Shown here in pieces: positions 23,436 through 32,835 of a stretch of DNA of 64,000 bases; within the stretch, counting starts at the first letter, position 1; every line of letters starts with the position of its first letter. The notes under the pieces were generated by a model, which saw nothing but the letters and a program-made list of their open reading frames with translations, was not told the origin of the DNA and ran no database searches. The stretch lies in contig JBASRE010000049.1 in the NCBI GenBank assembly GCA_049273695.1, positions 60,463 to 124,462 of the forward strand, in the 5' to 3' direction. Position numbers and translations under genes: made by a program. The DNA comes from UBA11740 sp049273695 (GTDB lineage Bacteria; Acidobacteriota; Blastocatellia; Pyrinomonadales; Pyrinomonadaceae).

Positions 23436-25955
23436 TTAGTTTCCGCTGGAGTTGAGGGCGTTCCAGATGAACGGAAACGTGCCCCACATTTGGCCGCGGT
23501 GCTGCGGCCTAAAAGCGAAGAGCACGACGCGACCTTTACCCATCGAGACTTCGGCGACAGCAATCTTGTCTTTAATCTTGTCTTCACCCAGGAGCCAGCC
23601 TGAACGCAGAATATTTTCTTTCCCATAGCGGGCGACGACTTGGACGCGGTCGCGGTCTGTCACTTCAAACGCCGAACTGTTGACGAAGTACGCGTCGGTG
23701 TCCTCCAACATTGTGCGGGCAATCGGCTGCCTGGTATCCACGTTCAGGCGAAGAATCGAACCTGGACAGTAGAATTCTGATGACCTCAGGCCTTCAAGCA
23801 CGTTCTTCAACGGAAGATTCCAACGGCGAATTAATTGTCCGCATGATGCGTCAAAGCAAATCAGCGTACCGCCATCTTCTACGAAGCGCGCCAAATTCCT
23901 GTAGCCGGCGTCGTTGATGCCTCGCGCGGACACGGCTTCGGCATCCATCTCAGCGGTTGGCCGCGGCTCGGAGGGCAGAACGATGGCGTCGAATTTGGTT
24001 CGTGGATTCTCAGCATTGAAAACGGTTTCGCTAAGCGACTGAAACGGCACATTGAAAGTGTCGAAGGCGAAGCGAGTCCAACCTTCGTCCATGTTTCCCG
24101 CGCGTGAGTTTTTATAGATGCCGATCCGGATTCCCGATTTAACCGGATTTACAATCGGCGACTTGTCGCTGGTCCAAAGCGGCAGCGCAAAGTCGCGACG
24201 GACGTCGTTCTCAGATTTGATCAGGGTCAACCGGCGTTCGCTGGCCGGTTCGCGAATTTCCAAAACTGCGCTCGCCTGCAAACCCATCATCATCGGCAGT
24301 GTCCATCCCGCCACGTCGTACGGCCGCTCCGCTTCACCGGTTGCCGTGATTCGATCCGGATACACCTGCGGCTCGAACAACGCGAGCACGTTGCGCCGGT
24401 AGGGCTGGTCGAGAAAGACCAAGTAACTTCCGGCCGGCATTTCATGAATCGTGTTGTCCGAAACCATCGTCAGCCCCAGCGGTGTCACTGTGGTTCGGCC
24501 GGTCGTAACCGGCGCGAGTCGTCTGATCGCATGATCGCCGTGACGGCCGTAGAGTTCTTTCTCCAGGCGATAAACTTCCACGCCCTGCTCGACCAACGCG
24601 CCCACGAGCTTGGCCGTGTTTTCGTCTCGACCCTGGCCCGGCCAAATGATGTAAGCGAGCGGTTCTCCCGCTTTTGGGGACGATAAGTTTTCTAATCCTA
24701 ACTGACGGAAGTTTCGCAGGAACTCGGTCCGATAATTCGCCGCCAACGACAACACAGATCGCGACGCGATCATCTCCATCTGCATGATGTCGCGCGGACG
24801 CCACGTTCCCCCGAGCCAGGGGTTCGGGAAATTCGTTGAGACTTCGAGCGCGCTGCGCATGCCGCGCGTTCCTGAGCGAGAAAGCTGCTCACGCGTGACG
24901 GTGGTGGGCGACATCAAACGCGCGCTGGCGGCTTCAGTCAGAATCCCAATCGCATTGTGATAGTACGGCGCCGTGCGAAATCCACCGTGCCACCACGTGT
25001 CGTAAAGCGCGTTCGTCAGGATTCCTTTGAATCCCGCCGCGGTAACGTCAGCTGCCATTTTGTGGCCGACCAGTCCCACCTGCCGAAGCAGCAGCGGCGA
25101 GATATGCGGATTCGGCGGGTCGTAAAATGGCGGCACAAAGAAACGCGATCCGTTTGAGCCCTGCTGATGCACGTCATAGACGATCTGCGGAAACCATTCT
25201 TTCCACAGCAGACGCGTCACGGCCTTCGTCTCTTTCAAATTGATCATGAACCAGTCGCGATTGTCGTCGTGGCCGGCGTAGTGATGGTAAAGCTCGGGTG
25301 GGTTGGTTCCCTCTTGAGGCGTGCCAAGCGTTTTGCGATACCAGTTCGCGACGATGTCTATGCCGTCGGGATTCGGCGAAGGGATCAGGATTAAGATCGT
25401 GTTCCGCAGAATCGAAAGCGTGTCCGCGTCGCCCGCGCTGGCCAGTTCGTACGCGAGCTGCATCGACATCTGCGACGCAACAATCTCGGTTGAATGGATC
25501 GAACAAGAAATGACGACAACCGTTCTGCCGCCGTTAACGAGGGCCTCGCTAAAATTCGCATCGCCGTCCTCGGGATTAAGGCGTGGATCAGCCAATTGCC
25601 GTTGAATACCTTTGTACTTTTCCAGATTGCGGATATTCTCAGGCGCGCTGATGAAGGCGACGAACATGGTGCGACCGAGGGTCGATTTTCCGATGGTTTG
25701 CAGTTGAACGCGGTCGCTGACGCGGTCGAGCCGCCCAAAGTAATCACTGATCTGTTTCCAGTCGGCTATCGTGCGATCGTCGCCGGGATTGAAACCGAGA
25801 ACGGACCGAGGCGAAGGAATCGGGGCCCTTGTTTTTCGTTGCGCGAGCGCTGGGTGAGAAAAAAGAATCGCAACAACGATAGCAAGCGCCGTCAGCGCGA
25901 AATGTTTATAGAAGCCCGCAGCAGCGCGGCTTTCCGTCTCGTTGAATGCATTCAT
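23436..25955 (-). CDS. Exported M14-family zinc metallocarboxypeptidase-like protein
   Basis: An 839-residue secreted peptidase. A signal/anchor helix lies at residues ~19-40 (ALTALAIVVAILFSHPALAQ). The M14 zinc site shows as SIHSTEIVASQM (HxxE) and YDVHQQGSNG, with PSPNPDGIDIV between. The C-terminal half (~500-839) contains glutamine-amidotransferase-like stretches (IVLPSEPRPTAEM; FVEDGGTLICFDAS) typical of large acidobacterial M14 proteins. It removes C-terminal residues from peptides outside the cytoplasm. The start at 25955 is favoured for signal-peptide position. A divergent plsC begins ~110 bp upstream. Confidence 0.88.
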   Translation of the reverse strand: MNAFNETESRAAAGFYKHFALTALAIVVAILFSHPALAQRKTRAPIPSPRSVLGFNPGDDRTIADWKQISDYFGRLDRVSDRVQLQTIGKSTLGRTMFVAFISAPENIRNLEKYKGIQRQLADPRLNPEDGDANFSEALVNGGRTVVVISCSIHSTEIVASQMSMQLAYELASAGDADTLSILRNTILILIPSPNPDGIDIVANWYRKTLGTPQEGTNPPELYHHYAGHDDNRDWFMINLKETKAVTRLLWKEWFPQIVYDVHQQGSNGSRFFVPPFYDPPNPHISPLLLRQVGLVGHKMAADVTAAGFKGILTNALYDTWWHGGFRTAPYYHNAIGILTEAASARLMSPTTVTREQLSRSGTRGMRSALEVSTNFPNPWLGGTWRPRDIMQMEMIASRSVLSLAANYRTEFLRNFRQLGLENLSSPKAGEPLAYIIWPGQGRDENTAKLVGALVEQGVEVYRLEKELYGRHGDHAIRRLAPVTTGRTTVTPLGLTMVSDNTIHEMPAGSYLVFLDQPYRRNVLALFEPQVYPDRITATGEAERPYDVAGWTLPMMMGLQASAVLEIREPASERRLTLIKSENDVRRDFALPLWTSDKSPIVNPVKSGIRIGIYKNSRAGNMDEGWTRFAFDTFNVPFQSLSETVFNAENPRTKFDAIVLPSEPRPTAEMDAEAVSARGINDAGYRNLARFVEDGGTLICFDASCGQLIRRWNLPLKNVLEGLRSSEFYCPGSILRLNVDTRQPIARTMLEDTDAYFVNSSAFEVTDRDRVQVVARYGKENILRSGWLLGEDKIKDKIAVAEVSMGKGRVVLFAFRPQHRGQMWGTFPFIWNALNSSGN

Positions 25956-26063
25956 TGACTTGGGTTGATAGCCTTTATGGTAACGACGCATTCGCGTGTT
26001 TCCTCGGAAGAATCCATCTCGCAGAACGCGGCGAAGTCTAGCACAACCCGCGGTCCGCGAATC

Positions 26064-26792
26064 ATGGGCAGACTGCGATTCGCGTGGTCGTGGTTTGTCG
26101 CCGGCGCGCTACTCCTCTTCGTGGCCCCGCCGGTGCTGCTGATCGGCATTCCGCTAAAACGACAGGACTGGATTTACTGGTGGGCCAACTGGGGCGCGCG
26201 TACGTGGCTGCGCCTGAGTGGCGTGAAGGTGCGCGTCGTCGGTCGCGACAAACTCGATCCACATCAGACCTACGTCTTTGTCGCCAACCACCAGTCCTAT
26301 CTCGACGCGGGCCCGCTGTTCGCTTACACCGGCCGGCGCATGGGAATGGTCGCGAAAAAGGAGTTGCTCAACGCGCCGATCCTCGGTTACGGAATGGGCT
26401 TCGTGAACGTGGTGGCCATTGATCGATCGAATCGCGACCGCGCAGTCGAGAGTCTGAAGGTGGCGACTGAACGTCTTCGTTCCGGAATTTCATTCGGCGT
26501 TTGTCCCGAGGGCACGCGCGCTAAACCCGGTGAGATGCTGCCCTTCAAGAAGGGCGCGTTTCACATGGCCGCGCAGGCCGGGGTGTCCATTGCGCCGATC
26601 GCGCTGAAGAATGCGGACAACTTGATGGGCAAAGGAACGGGAGAAGCCTGGCCCGGCACCATCGAAATGGTTTTCCTGCCACCGGTCGAAACGTCCTGGG
26701 TCAGGAGCGACAAAGATCTGGACATCCTGGTCCACCAGGTTCAAGACACAATCAGGTTAGAGTTAGGAATTCAGAAACTGTCGAAACGGTGA
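26064..26792 (+). CDS. plsC: 1-acyl-sn-glycerol-3-phosphate acyltransferase
   Basis: A 242-residue membrane acyltransferase that makes phosphatidic acid from lysophosphatidic acid in phospholipid synthesis. One N-terminal membrane segment (WFVAGALLLFVAPPVLLIGI) precedes the catalytic NHQSYLDAG (Hx4D) and the substrate motif CPEGTRAKPGEMLPFKKGA. The start at 26064 (MGRLRF) gives a family-typical N-terminus. In-frame ATGs at 25965 and 25977 would add a polar leader. The gene ends 8 bp before the following lipoprotein gene. Confidence 0.92.
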   Translation: MGRLRFAWSWFVAGALLLFVAPPVLLIGIPLKRQDWIYWWANWGARTWLRLSGVKVRVVGRDKLDPHQTYVFVANHQSYLDAGPLFAYTGRRMGMVAKKELLNAPILGYGMGFVNVVAIDRSNRDRAVESLKVATERLRSGISFGVCPEGTRAKPGEMLPFKKGAFHMAAQAGVSIAPIALKNADNLMGKGTGEAWPGTIEMVFLPPVETSWVRSDKDLDILVHQVQDTIRLELGIQKLSKR

Positions 26793-26799
26793 GCAATGA

Positions 26800-27357
26800 A
26801 TGGCTGAGTCAGCGCGAGAAAAGCAGTCCCGCACACTGGCGGCCATTTGTTCTGTCGCTCTGTTAGTTCTCACGGTCGCTTGTTCTTCAGAGACATCTTC
26901 ACCTACAACTCGGGTCACTGCGGAACCTACTGCTAATCCACAGCAATTCCAAATCTCCGAGATCACGTATGAACTAAACGTCAATTGGGGCATTAAAGAG
27001 ACCGATAAGATTATTCTGCGCAACGATGGCACGGCAGAGTACTTTGCGAATCTTGGAAGGGCTTTGCGAAGTGGTTACGCCAAATCCAGATCGGAAAAGA
27101 AAGGCTCGTTTCATGCGACTCTGGATCCGAGACAATTTGACCAACTTGCGGCTTTAGTTGTTCAACGAGACTTCTTCTCAAGGAAGGATCGATACTCATC
27201 AAGTGTCGCTGACGCGTCAACCATAACGACGAGTATCCGTTATGCCGGCGGCCGAAAAACGGTCGTAAATTATGGCGGGGGAGGCGATGACGAAGTGGAG
27301 GAGATTCAAACCGCCATCATCTCTCTGGCAGAAAGCATCCGTTGGCAACAGAAATAG
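26800..27357 (+). CDS. Predicted lipoprotein, unknown function
   Basis: A 185-residue protein with a lipoprotein signal: hydrophobic AAICSVALLVLTVACSS with the lipobox LTVAC (residues ~24-28). The mature part has an all-beta pattern (ISEITYELNVNWGIKETDKI, TAEYFANLGRAL) ending in a Gly-rich turn, and resembles small domains of unknown function (DUF6438-like) seen in Bacteroidota and Acidobacteriota. It follows plsC by 8 bp and probably shares its transcript. It is convergent with the TonB-C gene. Confidence 0.7.
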   Translation: MAESAREKQSRTLAAICSVALLVLTVACSSETSSPTTRVTAEPTANPQQFQISEITYELNVNWGIKETDKIILRNDGTAEYFANLGRALRSGYAKSRSEKKGSFHATLDPRQFDQLAALVVQRDFFSRKDRYSSSVADASTITTSIRYAGGRKTVVNYGGGGDDEVEEIQTAIISLAESIRWQQK

Positions 27358-27367
27358 CCTTGGGTGG

Positions 27368-28501
27368 CTATTCTTCTTTGAAATCGTAAGTCAGGATCCC
27401 CGTAATCTTCACTGCCGAACCGCCAATCAACGTCGGATTGAACCGCGCCTGGCGCGCGGCTTCGATCGCCGCCATCCAAAGCTGCTTTGGTCCGGACACG
27501 ATGTCGGCCGACAGCACTTTGCCTGTCTCAGCCACGATCACCCGCACCTTCACCTGACCGATCACGTTGGCCTTGCGCGCTTCGCCGGGATAAACCGGCT
27601 TGGGTAAATCGATCGCTTTGTCGTTGAGTTCGCCGGATTCAACGGGGCCAACGGGCCGCGGGCGATTGTCGGTGTTTTGGGAAGTTTCCGGCTTTACCTC
27701 TTCCAGTTCGGTAATCGTGACCCGACCGCGGCCAACTTTGTAGTCCGTGTATTTAACCTGCATGCGAATGCGCATGCTTTGGCCGTCGTCGAAAATCAGA
27801 TCGTCGTCGGCGTAGGCGTAGGTGGGAAACCAATATCTTCCGTCAATCTGTTCGCGATAACTCTCAACGACGGGGAACTTATTGATCTTTGTCTCGGGTA
27901 TCGCCTTCCCTTTTGATTTCACGATCTGAAGGTCATTGTCGTCCACCCAAATGCGACCGATGAAAAATCTCTCTTTCGTTTTCTTCGCATCGGGCGTCAC
28001 CTTCGGCGCAACGTCAAACACGTAGAGATCAAGTTCGTCGATGCGCTCCTTACCAACATACTTAAGGTTGTACAGACCAATTCTTGCAGCTTCGAGGGCA
28101 AAAGGATTCACGCCACCCAGGTCTTCTAAATCCTCCTGCGTAACGCCGGGGAAGGTGGGCATCGGGAAAAAGTTAATCTTCTCGTAACGGTTGCCCTGAT
28201 CATCGAACGTGAAATCTGACACGCGTCGGTACTCGCCGGACACTTGACCGCCCATTCCGATCACCTGGACCAGCGCATCGCGCTTGAAAGCGTAGCTGTT
28301 CAGGGCGCGCCGGAACTCAGTTTCCTTGGCCGTAAACTTGGCAATGATGTTGTCGATCTGCGCTTGCGTGAGAGAAGGCGATATCGCGGCCGCTTCGGTC
28401 TTTGGCGCCGCTGAAGACTGCTGCGCACTTGCGAGTGGGGCGGCTATGAAAATCAGAAGCGCGCAAAGTGAAAACTTCCACGCATTAAGGGCTCGGCTCA
28501 T
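27368..28501 (-). CDS. Exported protein with TonB C-terminal domain
   Basis: A 377-residue secreted protein. A signal peptide (LCALLIFIAAPLASAQQ) is followed by ~260 residues of an outer-membrane-lipoprotein-carrier-like fold: KYVGKERIDELDLYVFDVAP, FFIGRIWVDDNDLQIVKSKG, GRYWFPTYAYADDDLIFDDG. The last ~90 residues (PKPVYPGEARKANVIGQVKV, ARFNPTLIGGSAVKITGIL) match TonB C-terminal domains. There is no cytoplasmic or membrane-anchored TonB part, so it is not a classical energy transducer. Such fusions are common in Acidobacteria. The role may be periplasmic protein contact. Confidence 0.8.
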   Translation of the reverse strand: MSRALNAWKFSLCALLIFIAAPLASAQQSSAAPKTEAAAISPSLTQAQIDNIIAKFTAKETEFRRALNSYAFKRDALVQVIGMGGQVSGEYRRVSDFTFDDQGNRYEKINFFPMPTFPGVTQEDLEDLGGVNPFALEAARIGLYNLKYVGKERIDELDLYVFDVAPKVTPDAKKTKERFFIGRIWVDDNDLQIVKSKGKAIPETKINKFPVVESYREQIDGRYWFPTYAYADDDLIFDDGQSMRIRMQVKYTDYKVGRGRVTITELEEVKPETSQNTDNRPRPVGPVESGELNDKAIDLPKPVYPGEARKANVIGQVKVRVIVAETGKVLSADIVSGPKQLWMAAIEAARQARFNPTLIGGSAVKITGILTYDFKEE

Positions 28502-28719
28502 ATCGAATTATTCCAGTTGATTAAATGGGTCACAAACGGTCAGATTATAGCGCCGCCGGGTCTTACTTCCGCAATTCTCTCAGATGTCTAAGCATGAGGA
28601 GTTGTTGCCCGCGGTCGCGTGTTTTGCGTTTCGCGCTCACCGTCGATTCGGGCTAAGATAGGTGGTTTGCGGATGCGCTGAGATTCCCGACTGTGAGCCT
28701 CCGCGTATGTTTTCAAGCC

Positions 28720-31662
28720 ATGACCCACGAAGCCATTGAAGTTCGCGGCGCCCGCGTAAACAACCTCAAAAACATCTCGTTCTCGATTCCGATTAACCAG
28801 CTCACGGTGGTCACGGGTGTCAGCGGGTCAGGCAAATCCTCGCTGGCGTTCGATACGATTTACGCCGAAGGGCAGCGCCGATACGTTGAATCGCTCTCGG
28901 CTTATGCGCGCCAATTTCTCGAGCGGATGGACAAGCCGGACGTGGATGAGGTCCGCGGGATTGCGCCGGCCATCGCGATTCGGCAAAAAAACTCAACGCG
29001 GAATCCACGTTCGACGGTGGGCACGCAGACTGAGATTTACGACTACCTGCGACTTTTGTTTGCGCGGGTCGGGACGACGATCTGCCGCGCGTGTGGACGC
29101 GAAGTCCATCGCGACTCGCCCGAATCAGCAGCCGGCGAAACACTGGCGCAACTGACGGAAGGCTCACGCTTCCACGTTTTGTTTCCGGCAGACGCGGGAT
29201 TGTTTGTTGAGCTGAACGGCAATGGCGCGGAAGGCCAGACGCGGAGAAACGGAGACGCGGGGACACGGCGAAAAAGCGGGTCTCCCCGTCCCCGTGTCAC
29301 CCTGTCTCCCAGTCAGCGCGTCGCGCATGTGATGAGTCTGATGCAGCGCGGCTTCACGCGCCTGCTGCACGAAGGCAAGCAGATCGACCTGGCTTCACCG
29401 GATGATTACAAGCTCGATCACTTCGAGAATGTTTACGTGCTCGTGGATCGACTGGCAGCGCGCGAGGACATTCGCCAGCGGCTGGTAGATTCACTTGAGA
29501 CTTGTTTTCGCGAAGGCCATGGGCAAGCGACGATTGAGCTGTCTGACGGTACGCACGCCTCCGGCGTGCTCGCCGATGAGCGTGCCGGAGGCACGCGTAC
29601 CGCTACCCACTTCCGCTTCTCAGAACGGTTCGAATGCAAATACGACAGCATCGTGTACGCGACTCCTGAGCCACGGCTGTTCAGCTTCAACAATCCGTTT
29701 GGCGCCTGCCCCACATGCCAGGGCTTCGGTAACACGATCGGCCTCGATCTCGATCTGGTGATTCCAAATCCCGGGCTGACGCTCGCGGAAGGCGCGATTG
29801 AGCCGTGGACCAAGCCTCAATACGAATGGTTCACGAAAGAACTGCGCCGCTTCTGTAAATCGGAACGCATTCCGACAAACGTCGCGTTTAATCAACTAAC
29901 CCGCGCACAACGGAACGCAATCATTAACGGCAAAGGCGACTGGGAAGGCGTGCGCGGATTTTTTGATTGGCTGGAAACGAAAAAGTACAAGCTGCACGTC
30001 CGCGTCTTTCTTTCGAAGTATCGCGGCTACACGGTTTGTCCGGATTGTGAAGGCGGACGGTTGCGTCAGGAAGCGCGTGACGTGCGCGTCGGCGGGCGGA
30101 CTCTCCCCGAGGTTTGCACGCTTTCGATCAAAGATGCGTCGGCATTCTTTGAAGCGTTGGAACTTCCGGATGAACAGTCGGCCGTGTCCGACCGGGTTTT
30201 GTTTGAGATTAGACGGCGGCTCAAGTTTCTGGTCGATGTTGGTTTGGATTACCTGACGCTGAATCGACTCGCGTCAACGTTGTCGGGCGGCGAAGCCCAG
30301 CGAATTCAGCTCGCGACGAATCTGGGCTCGTCTCTGGTGGGCGCTTTGTACGTGCTGGACGAGCCGTCGATCGGGCTGCATCCGCGTGATAACGATCGTC
30401 TGATTCGTCTGCTTCACAACCTGCGCGATATCGGTAACACGGTTCTGGTCGTGGAGCACGACGAAGAGATGATGCGCTCGGCCGATCACCTGCTTGATAT
30501 TGGCCCCGCCGCGGGAGAACTCGGCGGGCACTTGATTTACGAAGGCAATTTCGCCGGTCTGATGGCAAGTTCTCAGTCGCTGACGGCGCGTTATCTGCGC
30601 GGCGATGCGGAAATCAAAGAACCCAAACATCGCCGGCCGCTCAAACTAAAACAACTGAATGTTCGCGGCGCAAGCGAACACAACCTGAAGAACATCAAGG
30701 TTGATATTCCGCTCGACATGCTGGTGTGCATCACGGGTGTCAGCGGCTCCGGCAAATCGACGCTGGTTCACGATTGCATCTACGCCGGCCTGAAGAAGCA
30801 GCGGGGCGATTGGCAGGGTCACGTCGGAGCGTTTCACAAACTTGAAGGCGGACAATACATCGACGAAGTGATTCTCGTGGATCAATCTCCGATTGGCCGC
30901 ACGCCGCGTTCGAATCCGGTCACCTACATCAAGGTCTATGACGCGATCCGCGAGACATTCGCGAACACCCGCGAGGCGCAAGCGCGCGGGCTCGAGCCAT
31001 CGCACTTCTCGTTTAATGTTCCCGGCGGCCGTTGCGAAGTTTGTCAGGGCGACGGCACCGTCACCGTCGAGATGCAGTTCCTCGCCGATGTCGAACTCGT
31101 CTGCGAAGAGTGCAAAGGCACCCGCTTCAAACAACAGATCCTCGACGTGCGTTATCGCGGCAAGAACATTCACGAGGTGCTGAATCTCACCGTCCGCGAA
31201 GCGATTTCCTTTTTTCGCGACGTCACGAAGATTACGAATCGCCTGCGCGTGCTGGATGAGGTAGGTCTCGGTTATTTGCGGCTCGGTCAATCAGCGACGA
31301 CGTTGTCCGGCGGTGAAGCTCAGCGCGTGAAACTCGCTGCGCATCTTTCGAAGCGTGCCGGCGCGCGGGCGCTTTACATCTTCGATGAGCCGACGACCGG
31401 TCTTCACTTCGACGATATCAACAAACTGCTGACAGCCTTTCGCGCGCTAATTGAAGCCGGCGGCTCGCTGCTCGTCATCGAGCACAACCTCGACGTGATC
31501 AAGACCGCTGACTACGTCATTGATTTGGGACCGGAAGGCGGCGATGCGGGTGGTCACGTGGTCGCGACGGGAACGCCGGAACAGATCATGAAGGTGAAAA
31601 CCTCTCACACGGGGCGCTACTTGAAGGAACACCTCGCAAGATCGAATGGACATGGGAAGTAA
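28720..31662 (+). CDS. uvrA: Excinuclease ABC subunit A with in-frame palindromic insertions
   Basis: A 980-residue damage-recognition ATPase of nucleotide excision repair. The N-terminus EAIEVRGARVNNLKNISF, two Walker A loops (GVSGSGKSS and GVSGSGKST), two ABC signatures (LSGGEAQRIQL, LSGGEAQRVKL) and Cys pairs of the zinc modules (CPTCQGFG; CEVCQGDG with CEECKG) are present. The start at 28720 (MTHEAIEV) matches the family. The protein is some 40 residues longer than usual. The excess fits two palindromic DNA repeats read in frame (residues ~172-197, Arg/Gly-rich, and ~276-294), both between ATPase motifs in the UvrB-binding/insertion region. Activity is probably retained, since all ATPase motifs are intact. 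Confidence 0.96.
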   Translation: MTHEAIEVRGARVNNLKNISFSIPINQLTVVTGVSGSGKSSLAFDTIYAEGQRRYVESLSAYARQFLERMDKPDVDEVRGIAPAIAIRQKNSTRNPRSTVGTQTEIYDYLRLLFARVGTTICRACGREVHRDSPESAAGETLAQLTEGSRFHVLFPADAGLFVELNGNGAEGQTRRNGDAGTRRKSGSPRPRVTLSPSQRVAHVMSLMQRGFTRLLHEGKQIDLASPDDYKLDHFENVYVLVDRLAAREDIRQRLVDSLETCFREGHGQATIELSDGTHASGVLADERAGGTRTATHFRFSERFECKYDSIVYATPEPRLFSFNNPFGACPTCQGFGNTIGLDLDLVIPNPGLTLAEGAIEPWTKPQYEWFTKELRRFCKSERIPTNVAFNQLTRAQRNAIINGKGDWEGVRGFFDWLETKKYKLHVRVFLSKYRGYTVCPDCEGGRLRQEARDVRVGGRTLPEVCTLSIKDASAFFEALELPDEQSAVSDRVLFEIRRRLKFLVDVGLDYLTLNRLASTLSGGEAQRIQLATNLGSSLVGALYVLDEPSIGLHPRDNDRLIRLLHNLRDIGNTVLVVEHDEEMMRSADHLLDIGPAAGELGGHLIYEGNFAGLMASSQSLTARYLRGDAEIKEPKHRRPLKLKQLNVRGASEHNLKNIKVDIPLDMLVCITGVSGSGKSTLVHDCIYAGLKKQRGDWQGHVGAFHKLEGGQYIDEVILVDQSPIGRTPRSNPVTYIKVYDAIRETFANTREAQARGLEPSHFSFNVPGGRCEVCQGDGTVTVEMQFLADVELVCEECKGTRFKQQILDVRYRGKNIHEVLNLTVREAISFFRDVTKITNRLRVLDEVGLGYLRLGQSATTLSGGEAQRVKLAAHLSKRAGARALYIFDEPTTGLHFDDINKLLTAFRALIEAGGSLLVIEHNLDVIKTADYVIDLGPEGGDAGGHVVATGTPEQIMKVKTSHTGRYLKEHLARSNGHGK
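29237..29310. repeat. Palindromic insertion 1 inside uvrA
   Basis: An imperfect inverted repeat inside the coding sequence. The left arm contains GGAGACGCGGGGACACGG and the right arm CCGTCCCCGTGTCACC with TGTCTCC. It adds an Arg/Gly/Pro-rich stretch that has no counterpart in UvrA proteins. The reading frame is preserved. Confidence 0.65.
29548..29601. repeat. Palindromic insertion 2 inside uvrA (family A)
   Basis: The arms are GGTACGCACGCCTCCGGC and GCCGGAGGCACGCGTACC, complementary at 16 of 18 positions. The same family occupies intergenic spaces at 5651-5698, 34896-34941 and 51561-51644. It encodes THASGVLADERAGGTRTA in frame. Confidence 0.75.
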
Positions 31663-31718
31663 ACAGTAAGTCTTCCGCTCTGCGGCGCGCCGCAATCCCG
31701 TAAGGGCTTGGCGTTTTC

Positions 31719-31912
31719 GCTCCGTCAGGAGCGGAAATGTTTATAGAAACCGTCTCACCAAAACCGACTAAGCTCCGTCAGGAGCGAAATATTTATAGGA
31801 CCCGTCTCACCAAACCGATTGAGCTCCCGTCAGGAGCGACTTAACATGTCGCTCCTGACGGAACTTGGAATTCTCTAAGGACCTCCCGGCTATAAACATT
31901 TCGCCCCTGACT
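31719..31912. repeat. Tandem and inverted repeat block downstream of uvrA (family F)
   Basis: Two direct copies of ~52 bp begin GCTCCGTCAGGAGCG at 31719 and 31772, each followed by AAAT(G/A)TTTATAG and CCGTCTCACC. A third partial copy at 31823 is followed by its inverse (CGCTCCTGACGGA), and a degenerate inverse (GGCTATAAACATTTCGCCCC) lies near 31889. It fills the 312-bp gap after uvrA. No gene seen in this gap. The large hairpin could terminate uvrA transcription. Confidence 0.75.
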
Positions 31913-31974
31913 GGGCGATGAGTCCGCACTTGTGAGCGGCATTGCGCCTGTCGTCCCACGATTTGGCTACCGAC

Positions 31975-32817
31975 TCAGCGGTTGGCGGCGACAGTAATTG
32001 TGCGGGTGATTTCGGTTCCGTTTCCGGATTCATGCCAGGCAGCGAGCGTGTATTTCCCGGGCGGCAAATCGCGAATCTCGAACCTGCCGTCTTCTCCCGT
32101 AACTGAAAAAAAGGGATGCGTGAGGACGCCGACGAGCGTTCTCATCCAGGGATGCTGGTTACACCTTAGCGGCACCATGATTTCGGGTCGGGTGAAGCTA
32201 TGAGTGATGGGCGGCCCGCCAGCCGCGTGTGATTGGTTCTGAGCCGTATTTCGCTTCGGCATAAAGTGCACGTTGTGGGCCGTAGCGTCGCTGTTCGTAA
32301 CCGTAATAGTTTCGCCAACCATAATTCCCAGCACATGCGGGATGAAGACGCAGCCTTTCTGATCGACGACCACTTGCCGATTAGGAATGGAAAAGCTGAT
32401 GTCATTCAACTTCCGTCCATCGGCCGTTGTCCCGTCTTTGATGTAGACAAAGACGTTCGCTAGTTTGCCGCGCCTTACAATTGGGTCTTCGATCGTGAGC
32501 TGCGGATTCACTAGAAGACATGCGGGATCCGCCGACACATCAACGCGTTTTCGCGTGGGCGCCGGTCCGCGCCACGAAATATCGCCCGTGACTACGCCGT
32601 TGCTCAGCATCGCGTTATCGATGGTGAGCGCGAATTTGTCTTGAGGAATCTGCGGTGGGTCCGGATCGCGGCGCGGTGGGTTTCGGATCGGCGGCGGGAG
32701 TTTTCGTACCGGCGGCAACTTGCCAGTCCCGCCCTGAGCGAGAGTCAGAACGCAGAAGGCAGACAGCAGAAGGCAGCACGCGAAGAGAAGTTGATTCAGT
32801 TTAGTGGCGCTCATCAA
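31975..32817 (-). CDS. Exported cupredoxin-like / carboxypeptidase-regulatory-domain protein
   Basis: A 280-residue secreted protein. A signal peptide (LLFACCLLLSAFCVLTLAQ) is followed by a proline-rich stretch with repeated PPR/PPP. The central part looks like a cupredoxin fold with possible copper ligands: TVTNSDATAHNVHFMP and VPLRCNQHPWMRTLVG (Cys-His-Met spacing). The C-terminus is a carboxypeptidase regulatory-like beta sandwich (VTGEDGRFEIRDLPPGKYTL AAW broken here after 20). It probably carries electrons or binds copper in the periplasm. It lies 18 bp downstream of the kinase-FGE gene and may be co-transcribed. Confidence 0.75.
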   Translation of the reverse strand: MMSATKLNQLLFACCLLLSAFCVLTLAQGGTGKLPPVRKLPPPIRNPPRRDPDPPQIPQDKFALTIDNAMLSNGVVTGDISWRGPAPTRKRVDVSADPACLLVNPQLTIEDPIVRRGKLANVFVYIKDGTTADGRKLNDISFSIPNRQVVVDQKGCVFIPHVLGIMVGETITVTNSDATAHNVHFMPKRNTAQNQSHAAGGPPITHSFTRPEIMVPLRCNQHPWMRTLVGVLTHPFFSVTGEDGRFEIRDLPPGKYTLAAWHESGNGTEITRTITVAANR

Positions 32818-32835
32818 GAGACCTTCCCTTACTAA

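Noticed and set aside
31719..31912. Possible short CRISPR array
   Set aside because: There are only two full direct copies, with no unique spacers of equal length and no cas gene. The unit also occurs inverted.
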